Assembly (NCBI GenBank): GCA_963819755.1
Contig: CAWFXB010000002.1
Location: 1,240,001 to 1,304,000, forward strand
From: VRUE01 sp963819755
Lineage (GTDB): Bacteria; Actinomycetota; Thermoleophilia; Solirubrobacterales; 70-9
Direction of reading: 5' to 3'
DNA length: 64,000 bases
In this document: positions 8,799 to 27,258 of the stretch, piece by piece
Position numbering within the stretch: the stretch's first letter is position 1
Layout of the letters: every line of letters starts with the position of its first letter
Notes under the pieces: model-generated
What the model was told of the DNA's origin: nothing
Databases searched by the model: none
Seen by the model: only the letters and a program-made list of their open reading frames with translations
Program-made: the position numbers and the translations under genes

Positions 8799-9194
8799 AT
8801 GGCAACGAAAGTCAAAACTGAGGATTGGATCGAGGAGCTGAAAGGCATCTCGGTGCTCGAGCTCTCCGAGCGGATCAAAGCGCTCGAGGAGGAGTTCGGC
8901 GTTTCCGCGATCGCGGTCGCCGCAGCCGCACCGGCTGCCGCCGGCGCCGCTGGTGGAGACGGCGATGGCGCCGCCGAAGAGTCCTCCACGGTCGACGTGG
9001 TGCTGACCGAGGTCGGCGGCCAGAAAGTGCCGGTGATCAAGGTCGTTCGCTCCGCAACCGGCCTCGGCCTCAAAGAGGCCAAGGCGATCGTCGACGAGGC
9101 CCCGAAAGCGATCAAAGAGGGCATCGAGCGCGACGAAGCCGAGAAGATCAAAGGCGAACTGGAGGAGGCGGGCGCTACGGTCGAGCTTAAATAA
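8799..9194 (+). CDS. rplL: 50S ribosomal protein L7/L12
   Basis: 131 residues: N-terminal dimerisation helix (ISVLELSERIKALEEEFGVS), an Ala/Gly-rich hinge (residues about 45-65), and a C-terminal factor-binding domain with GLGLKEAKAIVDEAPKAIKE. This stalk protein recruits translation GTPases. It ends 156 bp before rpoB. Confidence 0.97.
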   Translation: MATKVKTEDWIEELKGISVLELSERIKALEEEFGVSAIAVAAAAPAAAGAAGGDGDGAAEESSTVDVVLTEVGGQKVPVIKVVRSATGLGLKEAKAIVDEAPKAIKEGIERDEAEKIKGELEEAGATVELK

Positions 9195-9350
9195 AGCCCG
9201 ACTTTGCGCGGATGGAGCCCAGGCAGGGAGCCATCCACGCGGCCGAGCGCGCCCGTGTGTTATTTTCCCTGGTCGCGCGCTCGTTGTCACCCCCTGCCCC
9301 ATATCTGCGCTGTATCCACGTCCCTCTGACCGCCTGAGGAGTCGCCGACT
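9195..9350 (+). other. rplL-rpoB intergenic region
   Basis: 156 bp. A possible hairpin pairs ggatgg (from 9210) with ccatcc (to about 9236), where a partial terminator or processing site often separates rplL from rpoB; no T-tract follows. A gaggag ribosome-binding site lies upstream of the rpoB TTG. No other feature was seen. Confidence 0.4.
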
Positions 9351-16992
<7,642 letters not shown>

Positions 16993-16997
16993 GTTGG

Positions 16998-17019
16998 GAG
17001 AGGGTCACCCGGCCCTCTC
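16998..17019 (+). terminator. Hairpin 1 after rpoC
   Basis: gagaggg pairs with ccctctc across an 8-base loop, 6 bp after the rpoC stop. No T-tract follows, so it is a candidate terminator or mRNA 3' end-protecting hairpin only. Confidence 0.45.
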
Positions 17020-17035
17020 GTCTCGGTATCCGCCA

Positions 17036-17077
17036 GATGAAGCTTTGTGTCCCCTCTGGGGGACCGAATGCTTCATC
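17036..17077 (+). terminator. Hairpin 2 after rpoC
   Basis: gatgaagc pairs with gcttcatc, and inside it gtcccc pairs with ggggac. This nested stem is the second of three consecutive hairpins after rpoC. Confidence 0.5.
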
Positions 17078-17084
17078 AATGCGA

Positions 17085-17110
17085 ACGGCCGGGGCGGTTG
17101 CCCCGGCCGT
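17085..17110 (+). terminator. Hairpin 3 after rpoC, 11-bp GC stem
   Basis: acggccggggc and gccccggccgt form a perfect 11-bp stem with a ggtt loop. It lies between convergent rpoC and the minus-strand gene ending at 17138, so it could end transcription from both sides. Confidence 0.6.
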
Positions 17111-17137
17111 CGCCGTGCTGCGATTTGCTGGTGGTGG

Positions 17138-17776
17138 CTAGTTGCTTGAACCGCCGGTGAGGCAGTAGGCGAATACGGTCAGTTTGCTGGCCGCTGCGTT
17201 GTTGTTCTTCGCTTGGTAGAGCCAGCCGTTGCCGCTGCGGAGCGTCGAGGTCATCTCGACCCCGAAGTTGTCCGGTTGGCCGCCGCCGCTGATCACCGTC
17301 GTGCCGGCCGGGCAGCCGACCGAGACGCTGCCGCTGGAGTTGGCTGCGATCGGGGTGCTGTTCGACACCTGGATGATCGGGCCTAGCTCCGAGGAGCGGA
17401 TGGCGCCTGCCTGGATCTCGCTCGAGCCGACTGAGTCGGGGCCGAGGTCGTTCTGGGTCAGCGACTGATCGGCTACCTCCGAGGAGGCGACCGCGTTTTC
17501 GGCGATCTCGTCTGATTTGACCGCGTCTTTGGCGATCTCGTCGCTGCCGACCGAGTCGGTGCCGAGGTCAGCGGCCGTCACGGTGGCGTCGGCGATTTTG
17601 GCCGAGCTGACCGCGCTGTCGCGGAGGTCAACCGTCCGGACCGAGCCGTTGACGATCTGATTTGAGCCAATGCTTGCCGTCTTCGCCGCGAAGGCCGAGC
17701 CGGCGAGGGCCAGGAACAGGGCCAGGCAGCTGATCACGAGAGCGGGGGAGGGGCGGAACTTGGTCTTGCGGGTCAT
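17138..17776 (-). CDS. Exported protein with 10-residue repeats
   Basis: 212 residues from the ATG at 17776, chosen because aggag lies just upstream and MTRKTKFRPSP starts a clean signal peptide (LVISCLALFLALAGSAFA). Residues about 40-125 are tandem 10-residue units of the type V-x-S-x-E-I-A-x-x-A (SVGSDEIAKDA, VKSDEIAENA, VASSEVADQS), suggesting a regular solenoid or coiled stalk. The C-terminal 80 residues form a separate small domain with two cysteines (VGCPAGT, FAYCLTG). Similar proteins are common in actinobacteria; function unknown. Confidence 0.8.
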   Translation of the reverse strand: MTRKTKFRPSPALVISCLALFLALAGSAFAAKTASIGSNQIVNGSVRTVDLRDSAVSSAKIADATVTAADLGTDSVGSDEIAKDAVKSDEIAENAVASSEVADQSLTQNDLGPDSVGSSEIQAGAIRSSELGPIIQVSNSTPIAANSSGSVSVGCPAGTTVISGGGQPDNFGVEMTSTLRSGNGWLYQAKNNNAAASKLTVFAYCLTGGSSN

Positions 17777-17901
17777 CTTGGGTCTCCTTTGTCGTTGTGG
17801 AACCTGATGACCACAGCTTCGGCTGGATCCGGCTCTGTAACTACGGACCCCAGGGGTGAACTCGCTCACCCCGGCGAGAGCCCTCTCGGTAGATTGGCTG
17901 C

Positions 17902-19221
17902 GTGGCCAAACCACAGAAGGTCTGCATCATTGGAGCCGGGAGCTCCGGGCTTACTGCTTGTCAGGTTCTGGCGGCGCGGGGGATACCGTTCGACTGCTTC
18001 GAGAAGGGGTCGATGATCGGCGGGAACTGGCGTTACGAGAACGACAACGGGACCTCATCGGCGTACAAGTCGTTGCATATCAACAGCGCCCGCAAGCTCA
18101 TGTCCTACAAGGCCTTTCCGATGCCTGAGGACTATCCGGACTACCCCAGCCATTGGCAGGTCGCAAAGTACTTCGACGATTACGCCGAGCGCTTTGGGTT
18201 GAAGGAGCGGATCGCGTTCAAGACCGAGGTTGTCTCCGCTGCGCCGGCCGGCGGTGGGTGGGAGGTGACGGTTGAGGGTCCTGACGGGGGGCGGACCGAT
18301 CGATACCGGGCCGTGCTGGTTGCAAACGGACACCACTGGAAGCCGCGCTGGCCCGAACCGCCATTCCCCGGCGCCGAGGAGTTCGAGGGCGAGCAGATGC
18401 ACGTCCATCACTACCGCGAGCCCGACGTGCTCGAGGGCAAGCGCGTGCTGGTACTTGGGATCGGCAACTCTGCCGTCGACGTCGCCGTCGAGTCCTCGCG
18501 GATCGCCGAGAAGACCTTCCTCTCGATGCGGCGTGGCGCCTACGTGCTTCCCAAGTTCCTCGGCGGCTCGCCGATCGACGAATCCGCCCCACCGGCGATG
18601 ACCAGGCTGCCGATCTTCGTACAGCGCTTCTTCTTCAACCGCCTCTTGAAGCTGAGCGTGGGCGAGATGACCGACTACGGCCTGCCGAAGCCCGACCACA
18701 AGCTGCTCGAGGCACACCCGACCGTCTCCTCGGAGCTTCTGCCGCGACTCGGCCATGGCGACATCACTGCCAAGTCGAACATCGATCGCTTCGTAGGCGG
18801 CCGCAAGGTGCGCTTCGTCGGCGGCAGCGAAGAGGAGATCGACCTCGTCGTCTATTGCACCGGCTACAAGATCGAGTTCCCGTTCCTCGACGAGAAAGTC
18901 TTCGCCGCCCGCGACAACCGCATGCCCCTCTACAAACGAGCGGTCTCAGCTGAGAATCCAGGCCTCTACTTCATAGGCTTCGTCCAGCCCCTAGGCCCGA
19001 TAATGCCAATCGCCGAGGCCCAATCAGAATGGATAGCCGACCTCCTGACGAGTAAGGCAGCTCTACCCCCAGCGCCCGAGATGCGTAAAGAGATCGCCAG
19101 CTACGACCGCTGGCTCAAGAAGCGCTTTGTAGCTTCCAAGCGCCACACGATCGAGGTCGATTTCCACCCCTACCTACGCGACGTCCGCAAGGAGCGCAAG
19201 CGAATCAAGCAGGCGGCCTAG
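17902..19221 (+). CDS. Flavin-containing monooxygenase (FMO/Baeyer-Villiger type)
   Basis: 439 residues from a GTG. The FAD-binding motif GAGSSG is at residues 11-16, and the NADPH Rossmann motif GIGNSA lies near residues 186-191 after the FMO-like segment MHVHHYREPDVLEGKRVLVL. DLVVYCTGYKIEF precedes the last third, as in FMOs. Family members oxygenate soft nucleophiles or ketones using NADPH and O2; the substrate is unknown. It is divergent from the exported protein, and its stop abuts a long inverted repeat. Confidence 0.9.
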   Translation: MAKPQKVCIIGAGSSGLTACQVLAARGIPFDCFEKGSMIGGNWRYENDNGTSSAYKSLHINSARKLMSYKAFPMPEDYPDYPSHWQVAKYFDDYAERFGLKERIAFKTEVVSAAPAGGGWEVTVEGPDGGRTDRYRAVLVANGHHWKPRWPEPPFPGAEEFEGEQMHVHHYREPDVLEGKRVLVLGIGNSAVDVAVESSRIAEKTFLSMRRGAYVLPKFLGGSPIDESAPPAMTRLPIFVQRFFFNRLLKLSVGEMTDYGLPKPDHKLLEAHPTVSSELLPRLGHGDITAKSNIDRFVGGRKVRFVGGSEEEIDLVVYCTGYKIEFPFLDEKVFAARDNRMPLYKRAVSAENPGLYFIGFVQPLGPIMPIAEAQSEWIADLLTSKAALPPAPEMRKEIASYDRWLKKRFVASKRHTIEVDFHPYLRDVRKERKRIKQAA

Positions 19222-19549
19222 CAGGAGGAGACGGGGTTCCCCTCCTGACCAGCGGCGTCCTGTTTTTCGCCCTGACCGCTCGGCGAGAGAGCCCGGGTCC
19301 CCGGCGAAAAACCCAGCGGGCAGGAGGGGAACCCCGTCTCCTCCTCATCGCACCACCTCCAACCGGACCGTGCTGTGGTCCACGCGGCCGGGTCGGCTGG
19401 GGCCGCCAGCGGTTGAAACCCTCGCCCGAGTCGTCCTCGGCGGTCTCAGGCTCCGGTTCTCTGCTCGCCCACCAGACAAGCCAAAGCGCTCCGAAGACCG
19501 GGATCTTCAGGACGACCAGCAAGAAGAAGATGGGCCAGAACCCCTCCAT
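19205..19549 (-). CDS. Small single-pass membrane protein whose C-terminus runs into a repeat
   Basis: 114 residues from the ATG at 19549. The N-terminal 27 residues are a clear membrane helix (MEGFWPIFFLLVVLKIPVFG, then ALWLVWW), followed by an acidic then basic cytosolic tail. From about residue 68 the frame continues through the repeat at 19223-19345, giving an Arg/Pro-rich tail (SPPARWVFRRGPGLSRR), and overlaps the end of the monooxygenase gene. The natural stop may have been lost when the repeat arrived. Function unknown. Confidence 0.55.
   Translation of the reverse strand: MEGFWPIFFLLVVLKIPVFGALWLVWWASREPEPETAEDDSGEGFNRWRPQPTRPRGPQHGPVGGGAMRRRRGSPPARWVFRRGPGLSRRAVRAKNRTPLVRRGTPSPPARPPA
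19223..19345. repeat. Family-1 long hairpin repeat, copy A
   Basis: Perfect 25-bp inverted arms at 19223-19247 and 19321-19345. Inside, gtttttcgcc and ggcgaaaaac form a second 10-bp stem, flanked by the core strings agcggcgtcctg and cccagc. The core recurs at 42868-42987 (inverted), 43879-43999 and, as a half, 49636-49680. It lies between convergent genes. Confidence 0.9.
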
Positions 19550-19581
19550 CCGGCAAGTGTAGAGACCGAGCCGGTAGCGGG

Positions 19582-20058
19582 CTAGAGGCCGGCGGCCCAG
19601 GCGGTCAGCGCTTCCACTTGGACCTCCTCCAGCCCAAGGTGGGACTCGGTGGGCACGAGCAGCGTGGGCTCGTCGCGGCCCCGGGCCCACTCGTAGCAAC
19701 TCTCGTCGAAGTTGTCGTCGATCCAGGCCAGCGCTCGCCCCTTGCCGTAATCGTCGAGCGGGCCCAGCTTCCAGTGCGCCGAGCCGAAGCGGGCGGCCCC
19801 GTCGAAGCTGAGGAAGGGCAGATCCGGCAGGCCGAGGATGTTGGGCAGGTATTCGTTGGCTTTGTCCTCCCACCCACTCGCCCAGACGAGGTCGTAGTGC
19901 TCGGCCAGCCGCCCCAACCGCTCCCCCGCGATCAGCGAGATGCAGTGCACCATCCCGTCAACGAGCTCAAACCGAGCCTCGGACTTGTCAGGCGGCTCGT
20001 CGAATCCGAAGAGGGAGATGACGCCGTCGACGTCGACGGCGAGGATCGGCCGGCTCAT
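19582..20058 (-). CDS. HAD-superfamily hydrolase-like protein
   Basis: 158 residues. The HAD motif 1 DVDGVIS has D9 and D11; LVWASGWEDKANEYLP follows in motif-2 position, and WIDDNFDE (two adjacent Asp) fits motif 4. This layout resembles the small HAD domain found in Swiss-Army-knife RNA-repair proteins, but that placement is from memory. Likely a phosphatase; substrate unknown. Its start is 14 bp after the stop of the upstream gene rpsG on the same strand. Confidence 0.75.
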   Translation of the reverse strand: MSRPILAVDVDGVISLFGFDEPPDKSEARFELVDGMVHCISLIAGERLGRLAEHYDLVWASGWEDKANEYLPNILGLPDLPFLSFDGAARFGSAHWKLGPLDDYGKGRALAWIDDNFDESCYEWARGRDEPTLLVPTESHLGLEEVQVEALTAWAAGL

Positions 20059-20071
20059 GGAGCCAGGCTAG

Positions 20072-20542
20072 CTACCAACGGTAATGCGCGAACGCCTTAT
20101 TGGCCTGGGCCATGCGGTAGATGTCGTCTTTCCGCTTCCAGGCGCCGCCCTGCTGCCCGATCGAGTCGAGGATTTCGCTGGCGAGTCGCTCCGACATCGA
20201 GTACTCGCGGCGGTTGCGGGAGAAGTCGACCAGCCAGCGGACGGCCAGCGTGCGTGCGCGGCGGGCGGGGACCTCGACCGGCACCTGGTAGGTGGCGCCG
20301 CCGACCCGGCGCGAGCGGACCTCGAGCACCGGGGTAAGTTGTTTGATCGCCGCCTCCAGGGTCTCTACCGCGTCCTCGTTGGAGCGCTCGCCGACGATCG
20401 CCAGGGCGTCGTAGACGATCCGCTCGGCAAGCGACTTCTTGCCGTCGCTCATCACCTTGTTGATGACCTGCTGGACGAGCCTGTTGCGGAAGCGCGCGTC
20501 GGGTTCGACCGGGCGGATCTGTGCGGCAGAGCGGCGCGGCAT
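20072..20542 (-). CDS. rpsG: 30S ribosomal protein S7
   Basis: 156 residues, standard length. Signatures are MPRRSAAQIRPVEPDARFRN, VMSDGKKSLAERIVYDAL and RVGGATYQVPVEVPARRART. S7 nucleates folding of the 16S 3' domain. It starts two bases after the rpsL stop on the minus strand, so rpsL-rpsG remain paired, but they face away from fusA. Confidence 0.97.
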   Translation of the reverse strand: MPRRSAAQIRPVEPDARFRNRLVQQVINKVMSDGKKSLAERIVYDALAIVGERSNEDAVETLEAAIKQLTPVLEVRSRRVGGATYQVPVEVPARRARTLAVRWLVDFSRNRREYSMSERLASEILDSIGQQGGAWKRKDDIYRMAQANKAFAHYRW

Positions 20543-20544
20543 TC

Positions 20545-20940
20545 CTAGGAAGCCTTGACGCCGTAGAGGGAGCGGGCCTGCTTGCGGTCGGAGACGCCTG
20601 CGGCGTCGAGAGTGCCGCGGACGACCTTGTAGCGGACGCCCGGCAGGTCCTTGACCCGGCCGCCGCGGACCAGCACCACCGAGTGCTCCTGCAGGTTGTG
20701 ACCCTCGCCGGGGATGTAGGTGGTGACCTCCATCCCGTTGGTGAGGCGCACACGGGCGATCTTGCGCAGAGCCGAGTTCGGCTTCTTCGGCGTTACCGTG
20801 GCGACGCGGGTGCAGACACCGCGCCGTTGCGGCGCCGCGACGCCCTTCTTCCGCCCTTGCCCCGACTTGAGGCCCGGCGTGGTCGTCTTCTTCTTAGGCC
20901 GCTTGCGGCCCTTGCGAATAAGTTGGTTCGTGTTCGGCAC
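20545..20940 (-). CDS. rpsL: 30S ribosomal protein S12
   Basis: 131 residues from a GTG (PNTNQLIRKGRKRPKKKTTT). The decoding loops TPKKPNSALRK and PGEGHNLQEHSVVLVRGG are intact, and the streptomycin-contact lysines look wild type. Compared with the common short form there is an extra stretch of about ten residues between TPGLKS and APQRRGVC. The first 148 bp overlap, in another frame of the same strand, the 3' end of the upstream membrane-protein gene. Confidence 0.95.
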   Translation of the reverse strand: MPNTNQLIRKGRKRPKKKTTTPGLKSGQGRKKGVAAPQRRGVCTRVATVTPKKPNSALRKIARVRLTNGMEVTTYIPGEGHNLQEHSVVLVRGGRVKDLPGVRYKVVRGTLDAAGVSDRKQARSLYGVKAS

Positions 20941-21797
20941 GGCCGCGCATGGTAGCGGGCCGCCGCTTTTGGGGCGACAACGAGCAGCACGCCGCCCAGC
21001 ATCAAGCCTGCGGCGGCCGCGATCTGCGCGTAGAAGCCGTCGTAGAGGACCGCCTTGGCGCCGGTGAAGCGGGAAGACTGGACACCCGCGTCGAGCCCGG
21101 CCGGCAGGTCGACGAGGAGGATGACGGCAAGGCTGATCAGGCCGAGCACGAAGATGACTCGTCCCAACCCCCGCCGGCCCTCGTTGCGCAGCGCGACCAG
21201 GGCCAGAAAGGCAGCGAGCAGCGCGACGGGAACCAACAGGAACGCGTGCGCCTGGCCGGCGGTCTTCGCGTCCACGGTCGGCGCGCTTGCCGCCGACAGC
21301 CCGGCATAGCCCAGCTGGTCGATCTCGACCGCGCGGTAGTTGACGAACTGCGCGGCGATCAGGCAGCCGGCAGCGGCGAGGATGGTGAGGCAGATCGCCC
21401 GCTGCGGGGTGAGCACGGCGCTGAGGCGGGTGGCGCCACGCCGCGCCCGGGTTGCGTTGCGCAGCAGCCATCGTTCGAGCAGGGCCAGGCCACGGAGGAG
21501 GAGAACGCCGACGGGGCGCAAACGGCGGCCGAGGCGACGCCCTCTGGCCTGCGCCGCACGCCCGGCCTTGGCGAGTCGAGGCCAGGCACGTTGAAGCTGG
21601 CGGTCGACAGTGTCGTCGAGCTTCGCGGTTGCCGTCCGTATGCGACGCCCGACCGCTGCTATCATCGCGCGTCGCTCAGGCTTCTTTTTCGCAGTTCGTT
21701 TCGCCGGGCCCGCGAGGGCCTTTTTCATGCGCCGATCCCGGCGGCTCTTGCCGGTAGGCCTCGACTTCTCAGATCTCTCTCGTCCCCGTTTCGCCAA
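20793..21797 (-). CDS. Polytopic membrane protein upstream of rpsL
   Basis: 334 residues from the ATG at 21797, or about 311 from an internal ATG at 21728. The first 130 residues are very basic. Four hydrophobic segments follow (AICLTILAAAGCLIAAQFVN; FLLVPVALLAAFLALVAL; VIFVLGLISLAVILLVDL; AAAAGLMLGGVLLVVAP), then an Arg-rich tail. The last 49 codons overlap the start of rpsL in a different frame. It is divergent from fusA with a 21-bp gap, so promoters for both must lie within coding or very short sequence. Function unknown. Confidence 0.7.
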   Translation of the reverse strand: MAKRGRERSEKSRPTGKSRRDRRMKKALAGPAKRTAKKKPERRAMIAAVGRRIRTATAKLDDTVDRQLQRAWPRLAKAGRAAQARGRRLGRRLRPVGVLLLRGLALLERWLLRNATRARRGATRLSAVLTPQRAICLTILAAAGCLIAAQFVNYRAVEIDQLGYAGLSAASAPTVDAKTAGQAHAFLLVPVALLAAFLALVALRNEGRRGLGRVIFVLGLISLAVILLVDLPAGLDAGVQSSRFTGAKAVLYDGFYAQIAAAAGLMLGGVLLVVAPKAAARYHARPCRTRTNLFARAASGLRRRRPRRASSRGKGGRRASRRRNGAVSAPASPR

Positions 21798-21818
21798 GAC
21801 AACGCTTACCTTAAGACC

Positions 21819-23930
<2,112 letters not shown>

Positions 23931-24048
23931 ATCTGGCTATATTTCCCAGGTTCGCCCGCAGGCAGCAGGTTGCTCGCTGCCAGGCAGTTGCAACACTAAA
24001 TCACCCAAGTCAGACAGAACCCGACTTCGAAAGGTAGAACGGAGAGCG
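23931..24048 (+). other. fusA-tuf intergenic region
   Basis: 118 bp. It contains a modest hairpin (ggcagc/gctgcc around 23961-23981) and an A-rich segment before the tuf start. A tuf-specific promoter is plausible but no clear boxes could be assigned. Confidence 0.3.
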
Positions 24049-25233
<1,185 letters not shown>

Positions 25234-25245
25234 CCCAAGGATCAG

Positions 25246-25291
25246 GGCGGGCTTCGCCCGCCTTCGCCGCTTTCGCGGCGAGAAGATTTTT
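25246..25291 (+). terminator. Tandem hairpin terminator after tuf
   Basis: First stem ggcgggc-ttc-gcccgcc (25246-25262), second stem cgccgc-tttc-gcggcg (25265-25280), then a T-run at 25287-25291. A hairpin plus T-tract is the classical intrinsic terminator form. Confidence 0.75.
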
Positions 25292-25308
25292 AAAAAGACA
25301 TACGACCG

Positions 25309-25361
25309 GGGGCGGCGCCCCACCATTTGGGGCGGCGCCCTTTTCGCGCGGTGAACGCGCG
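25309..25361 (+). promoter_or_regulatory. S10 operon leader hairpins
   Basis: Two related GC blocks (gggcggcgcccc and ggggcggcgccc) can pair around accattt and are followed by tttt (25341-25344); a second hairpin cgcgcg-gtgaa-cgcgcg follows. Located just upstream of rpsJ, they may act as a leader attenuator for the ribosomal operon. Position is the only support. Confidence 0.4.
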
Positions 25362-25388
25362 AGGGAAGAACAGAAAGAAAAAACAAAC

Positions 25389-25709
25389 GTGGCGACGATT
25401 GCGGCACAGAAAATCCGGATCCGACTGAAGGCGTATGACCATGACGCCATAGATCGGGCTGCCCGCGAGATCGTCGAGACGGCGGAGCGCACCGGCGCCA
25501 GCGTGTCCGGCCCGGTCCCGCTTCCGACCGAGAAAAACGTCTACTGCGTGATCCGCTCCCCGTTCAAGGACAAGGACTCGCGCGAGCACTTCGAGATCCG
25601 TACCCACAAGCGGCTGATCGACATCCTCCAGCCGTCGCCGAAAACCGTCGACTCCCTGCAGCGGCTCGATTCTCTGCCGGCCGGCGTCGACATCGAGATC
25701 CGCCTCTAG
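25389..25709 (+). CDS. rpsJ: 30S ribosomal protein S10
   Basis: 106 residues from a GTG. The core matches S10 (QKIRIRLKAYDHDAIDRAAR; SREHFEIRTHKRLIDI), with KTVDSLQRLDSLPAGVDIEI at the end. S10 is in the 30S head and also binds NusG. First gene of the S10-spc cluster, preceded by a terminator and leader hairpins. rplC starts 8 bp after its stop. Confidence 0.97.
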   Translation: MATIAAQKIRIRLKAYDHDAIDRAAREIVETAERTGASVSGPVPLPTEKNVYCVIRSPFKDKDSREHFEIRTHKRLIDILQPSPKTVDSLQRLDSLPAGVDIEIRL

Positions 25710-25717
25710 GCACTGAG

Positions 25718-26347
25718 ATGGCTGCGATCCTCGGCAAGAAGCTCGGTATGACGCAGGTGTTCCGCGAGGACGGCACGGTCGTTCCCGTCACCGTGATCGA
25801 GGCCGGGCCCTGCAAGGTGACCGCCGTCCGCGACGCCGAGCGCGATGGCTACGCGGCCGTGCAGATCGCCTTCGACGAGGTCGCCGAGCGCAAGTTGAGC
25901 AGGGCCGAGCTGGGCCACCTGAAGAAGGCCGGCGCGCCGCCGATGCGCCATCTGGTCGAGTTCCGCGACGAGGATCTCGGCGCCGAGGAGGGCCCCAAGG
26001 TGGGCGACGACGTCACCGTCGCCGCCTTCGAGGCGGGCCAGCGGGTGAAAGTCTCCGGGGTCTCGATCGGCAAGGGTTTCCAGGGCGGGATCAAGCGCCA
26101 CAACTTCAGCCGTGGCCCCGTCACCCACGGCTCCCACAACGTTCGGGCGCCCGGCTCGATCGGCGCCAGCGCCTTCCCCGGCCGCGTCTTCAAAGGCCAG
26201 CGGATGCCGGGCCAGATGGGAAACAAGCGGACGACGCAGCGTGGCCTCGAAGTCGCCGACGTCGACGCGGAGCGCAACCTGCTGCTGCTCAAGGGCTCTG
26301 TGCCCGGCTCCCGCAACGCGCTGATCGAGGTGAGGACCGATGGCTGA
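25718..26347 (+). CDS. rplC: 50S ribosomal protein L3
   Basis: 209 residues. Signatures: MAAILGKKLGMTQVFREDGT and the globular-to-loop region RHNFSRGPVTHGSHNVRAPG ending near PGQMGNKRTTQRGLEV. L3 reaches the peptidyl-transferase centre. Its end overlaps the rplD start by 8 bp, consistent with coupling. Confidence 0.97.
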   Translation: MAAILGKKLGMTQVFREDGTVVPVTVIEAGPCKVTAVRDAERDGYAAVQIAFDEVAERKLSRAELGHLKKAGAPPMRHLVEFRDEDLGAEEGPKVGDDVTVAAFEAGQRVKVSGVSIGKGFQGGIKRHNFSRGPVTHGSHNVRAPGSIGASAFPGRVFKGQRMPGQMGNKRTTQRGLEVADVDAERNLLLLKGSVPGSRNALIEVRTDG

Positions 26348-26957
26348 CGCAAAAGCCGCGGTGCTCGGCAAGGCGACCAAGGCGGACCTGCCCAAAGAGC
26401 TCTTCGCCGAGCCGTTCCACCAATCGCTGGTGCACGAGACGGCTCGCGCCGACATGGCCTCCCGCCGCCGTGGCACGGCTTCGACCCTGACCCGCGGCGA
26501 GGTCTCCTTCACCACCGCCAAGGCCTGGCGGCAGAAGGGAACTGGCCGCGCCCGCGTCGGCACTCTCGGCGTTTCCAGCCGCTTCGGCGGCGGCGTCACC
26601 TTCGGCCCCAAGCCCAGGCACTACACGGTCAAGGTCAACCGCAAAGCGCGCCGCAAGGCGATGCGGGCGGCGCTGTCGGTCCACGCCGAGCGCGGCAGCG
26701 TCGCCGTGCTCGACCCCGCCGCATTCGATACTCCGTCGACCAAGGCGGCGGCCCAGGCGCTGGACAAATGGGGCGCGAAGCGCCCGACCCTGATCGTCCT
26801 CGACGCCGAGGAGACCGGCGCCGTCAAGAGCTTCCGCAACATTGCCCGGGTCACGGTTGCCGAGGTTGGCGCGATCGGCGTCGCCGACGTGATCGGCGCC
26901 GCCTCGCTGGTGCTCTCCGAAAAGGCCCTCGAAACGCTCAAGGAGAGGCTGGGCTGA
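26340..26957 (+). CDS. rplD: 50S ribosomal protein L4
   Basis: 205 residues. The long loop that lines the exit tunnel is visible as RQKGTGRARVGTLGVSSRFG, with FGPKPRHYTVKVNRKARRKA after it. L4 helps assemble the large subunit and represses the S10 operon in some bacteria. It overlaps both neighbours (8 bp with rplC, one base with rplW). Confidence 0.96.
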   Translation: MADAKAAVLGKATKADLPKELFAEPFHQSLVHETARADMASRRRGTASTLTRGEVSFTTAKAWRQKGTGRARVGTLGVSSRFGGGVTFGPKPRHYTVKVNRKARRKAMRAALSVHAERGSVAVLDPAAFDTPSTKAAAQALDKWGAKRPTLIVLDAEETGAVKSFRNIARVTVAEVGAIGVADVIGAASLVLSEKALETLKERLG

Positions 26958-27250
26958 TGGACGCGCGCAACATCATCGTCCGCCCGGTGGTCTCGGAGAA
27001 GAGCTACGCGCTGATCGCCGAAGGCAAGTACACGTTCAGGGTCGCCGACAGCGCCCACAAGACCCAGATCGCCGCCGCGGTCGAAGAGATCTTCGGCGTC
27101 GGCGTGGCGGAGGTGCGGACCTCCAAGGTGCGGCCGAAGCCGAAGCGCCGCAACCTGAGCAAAGGCCGGACCCGCGGCTGGAAGAAGGCGATCGTCCAGG
27201 TGATGCCCGGCGAACGGATCGAGCTGTTCGAAGGCGCCGAGACTGCATAG
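26957..27250 (+). CDS. rplW: 50S ribosomal protein L23
   Basis: 97 residues from the ATG overlapping the rplD stop. MDARNIIVRPVVSEKSYALI is the L23 N-terminus; KVRPKPKRRNLSKGRTRGWK is the rRNA-binding basic loop. L23 sits at the tunnel exit and docks trigger factor and SRP. Confidence 0.96.
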   Translation: MDARNIIVRPVVSEKSYALIAEGKYTFRVADSAHKTQIAAAVEEIFGVGVAEVRTSKVRPKPKRRNLSKGRTRGWKKAIVQVMPGERIELFEGAETA

Positions 27251-27258
27251 GGAGAGAG

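Noticed and set aside
19223..19345. Simple bidirectional terminator as the explanation of family-1 repeats
   Set aside because: Copies C and D lie between divergent genes and the conserved part is the core, not a stem plus T-run, so terminator function alone does not fit.
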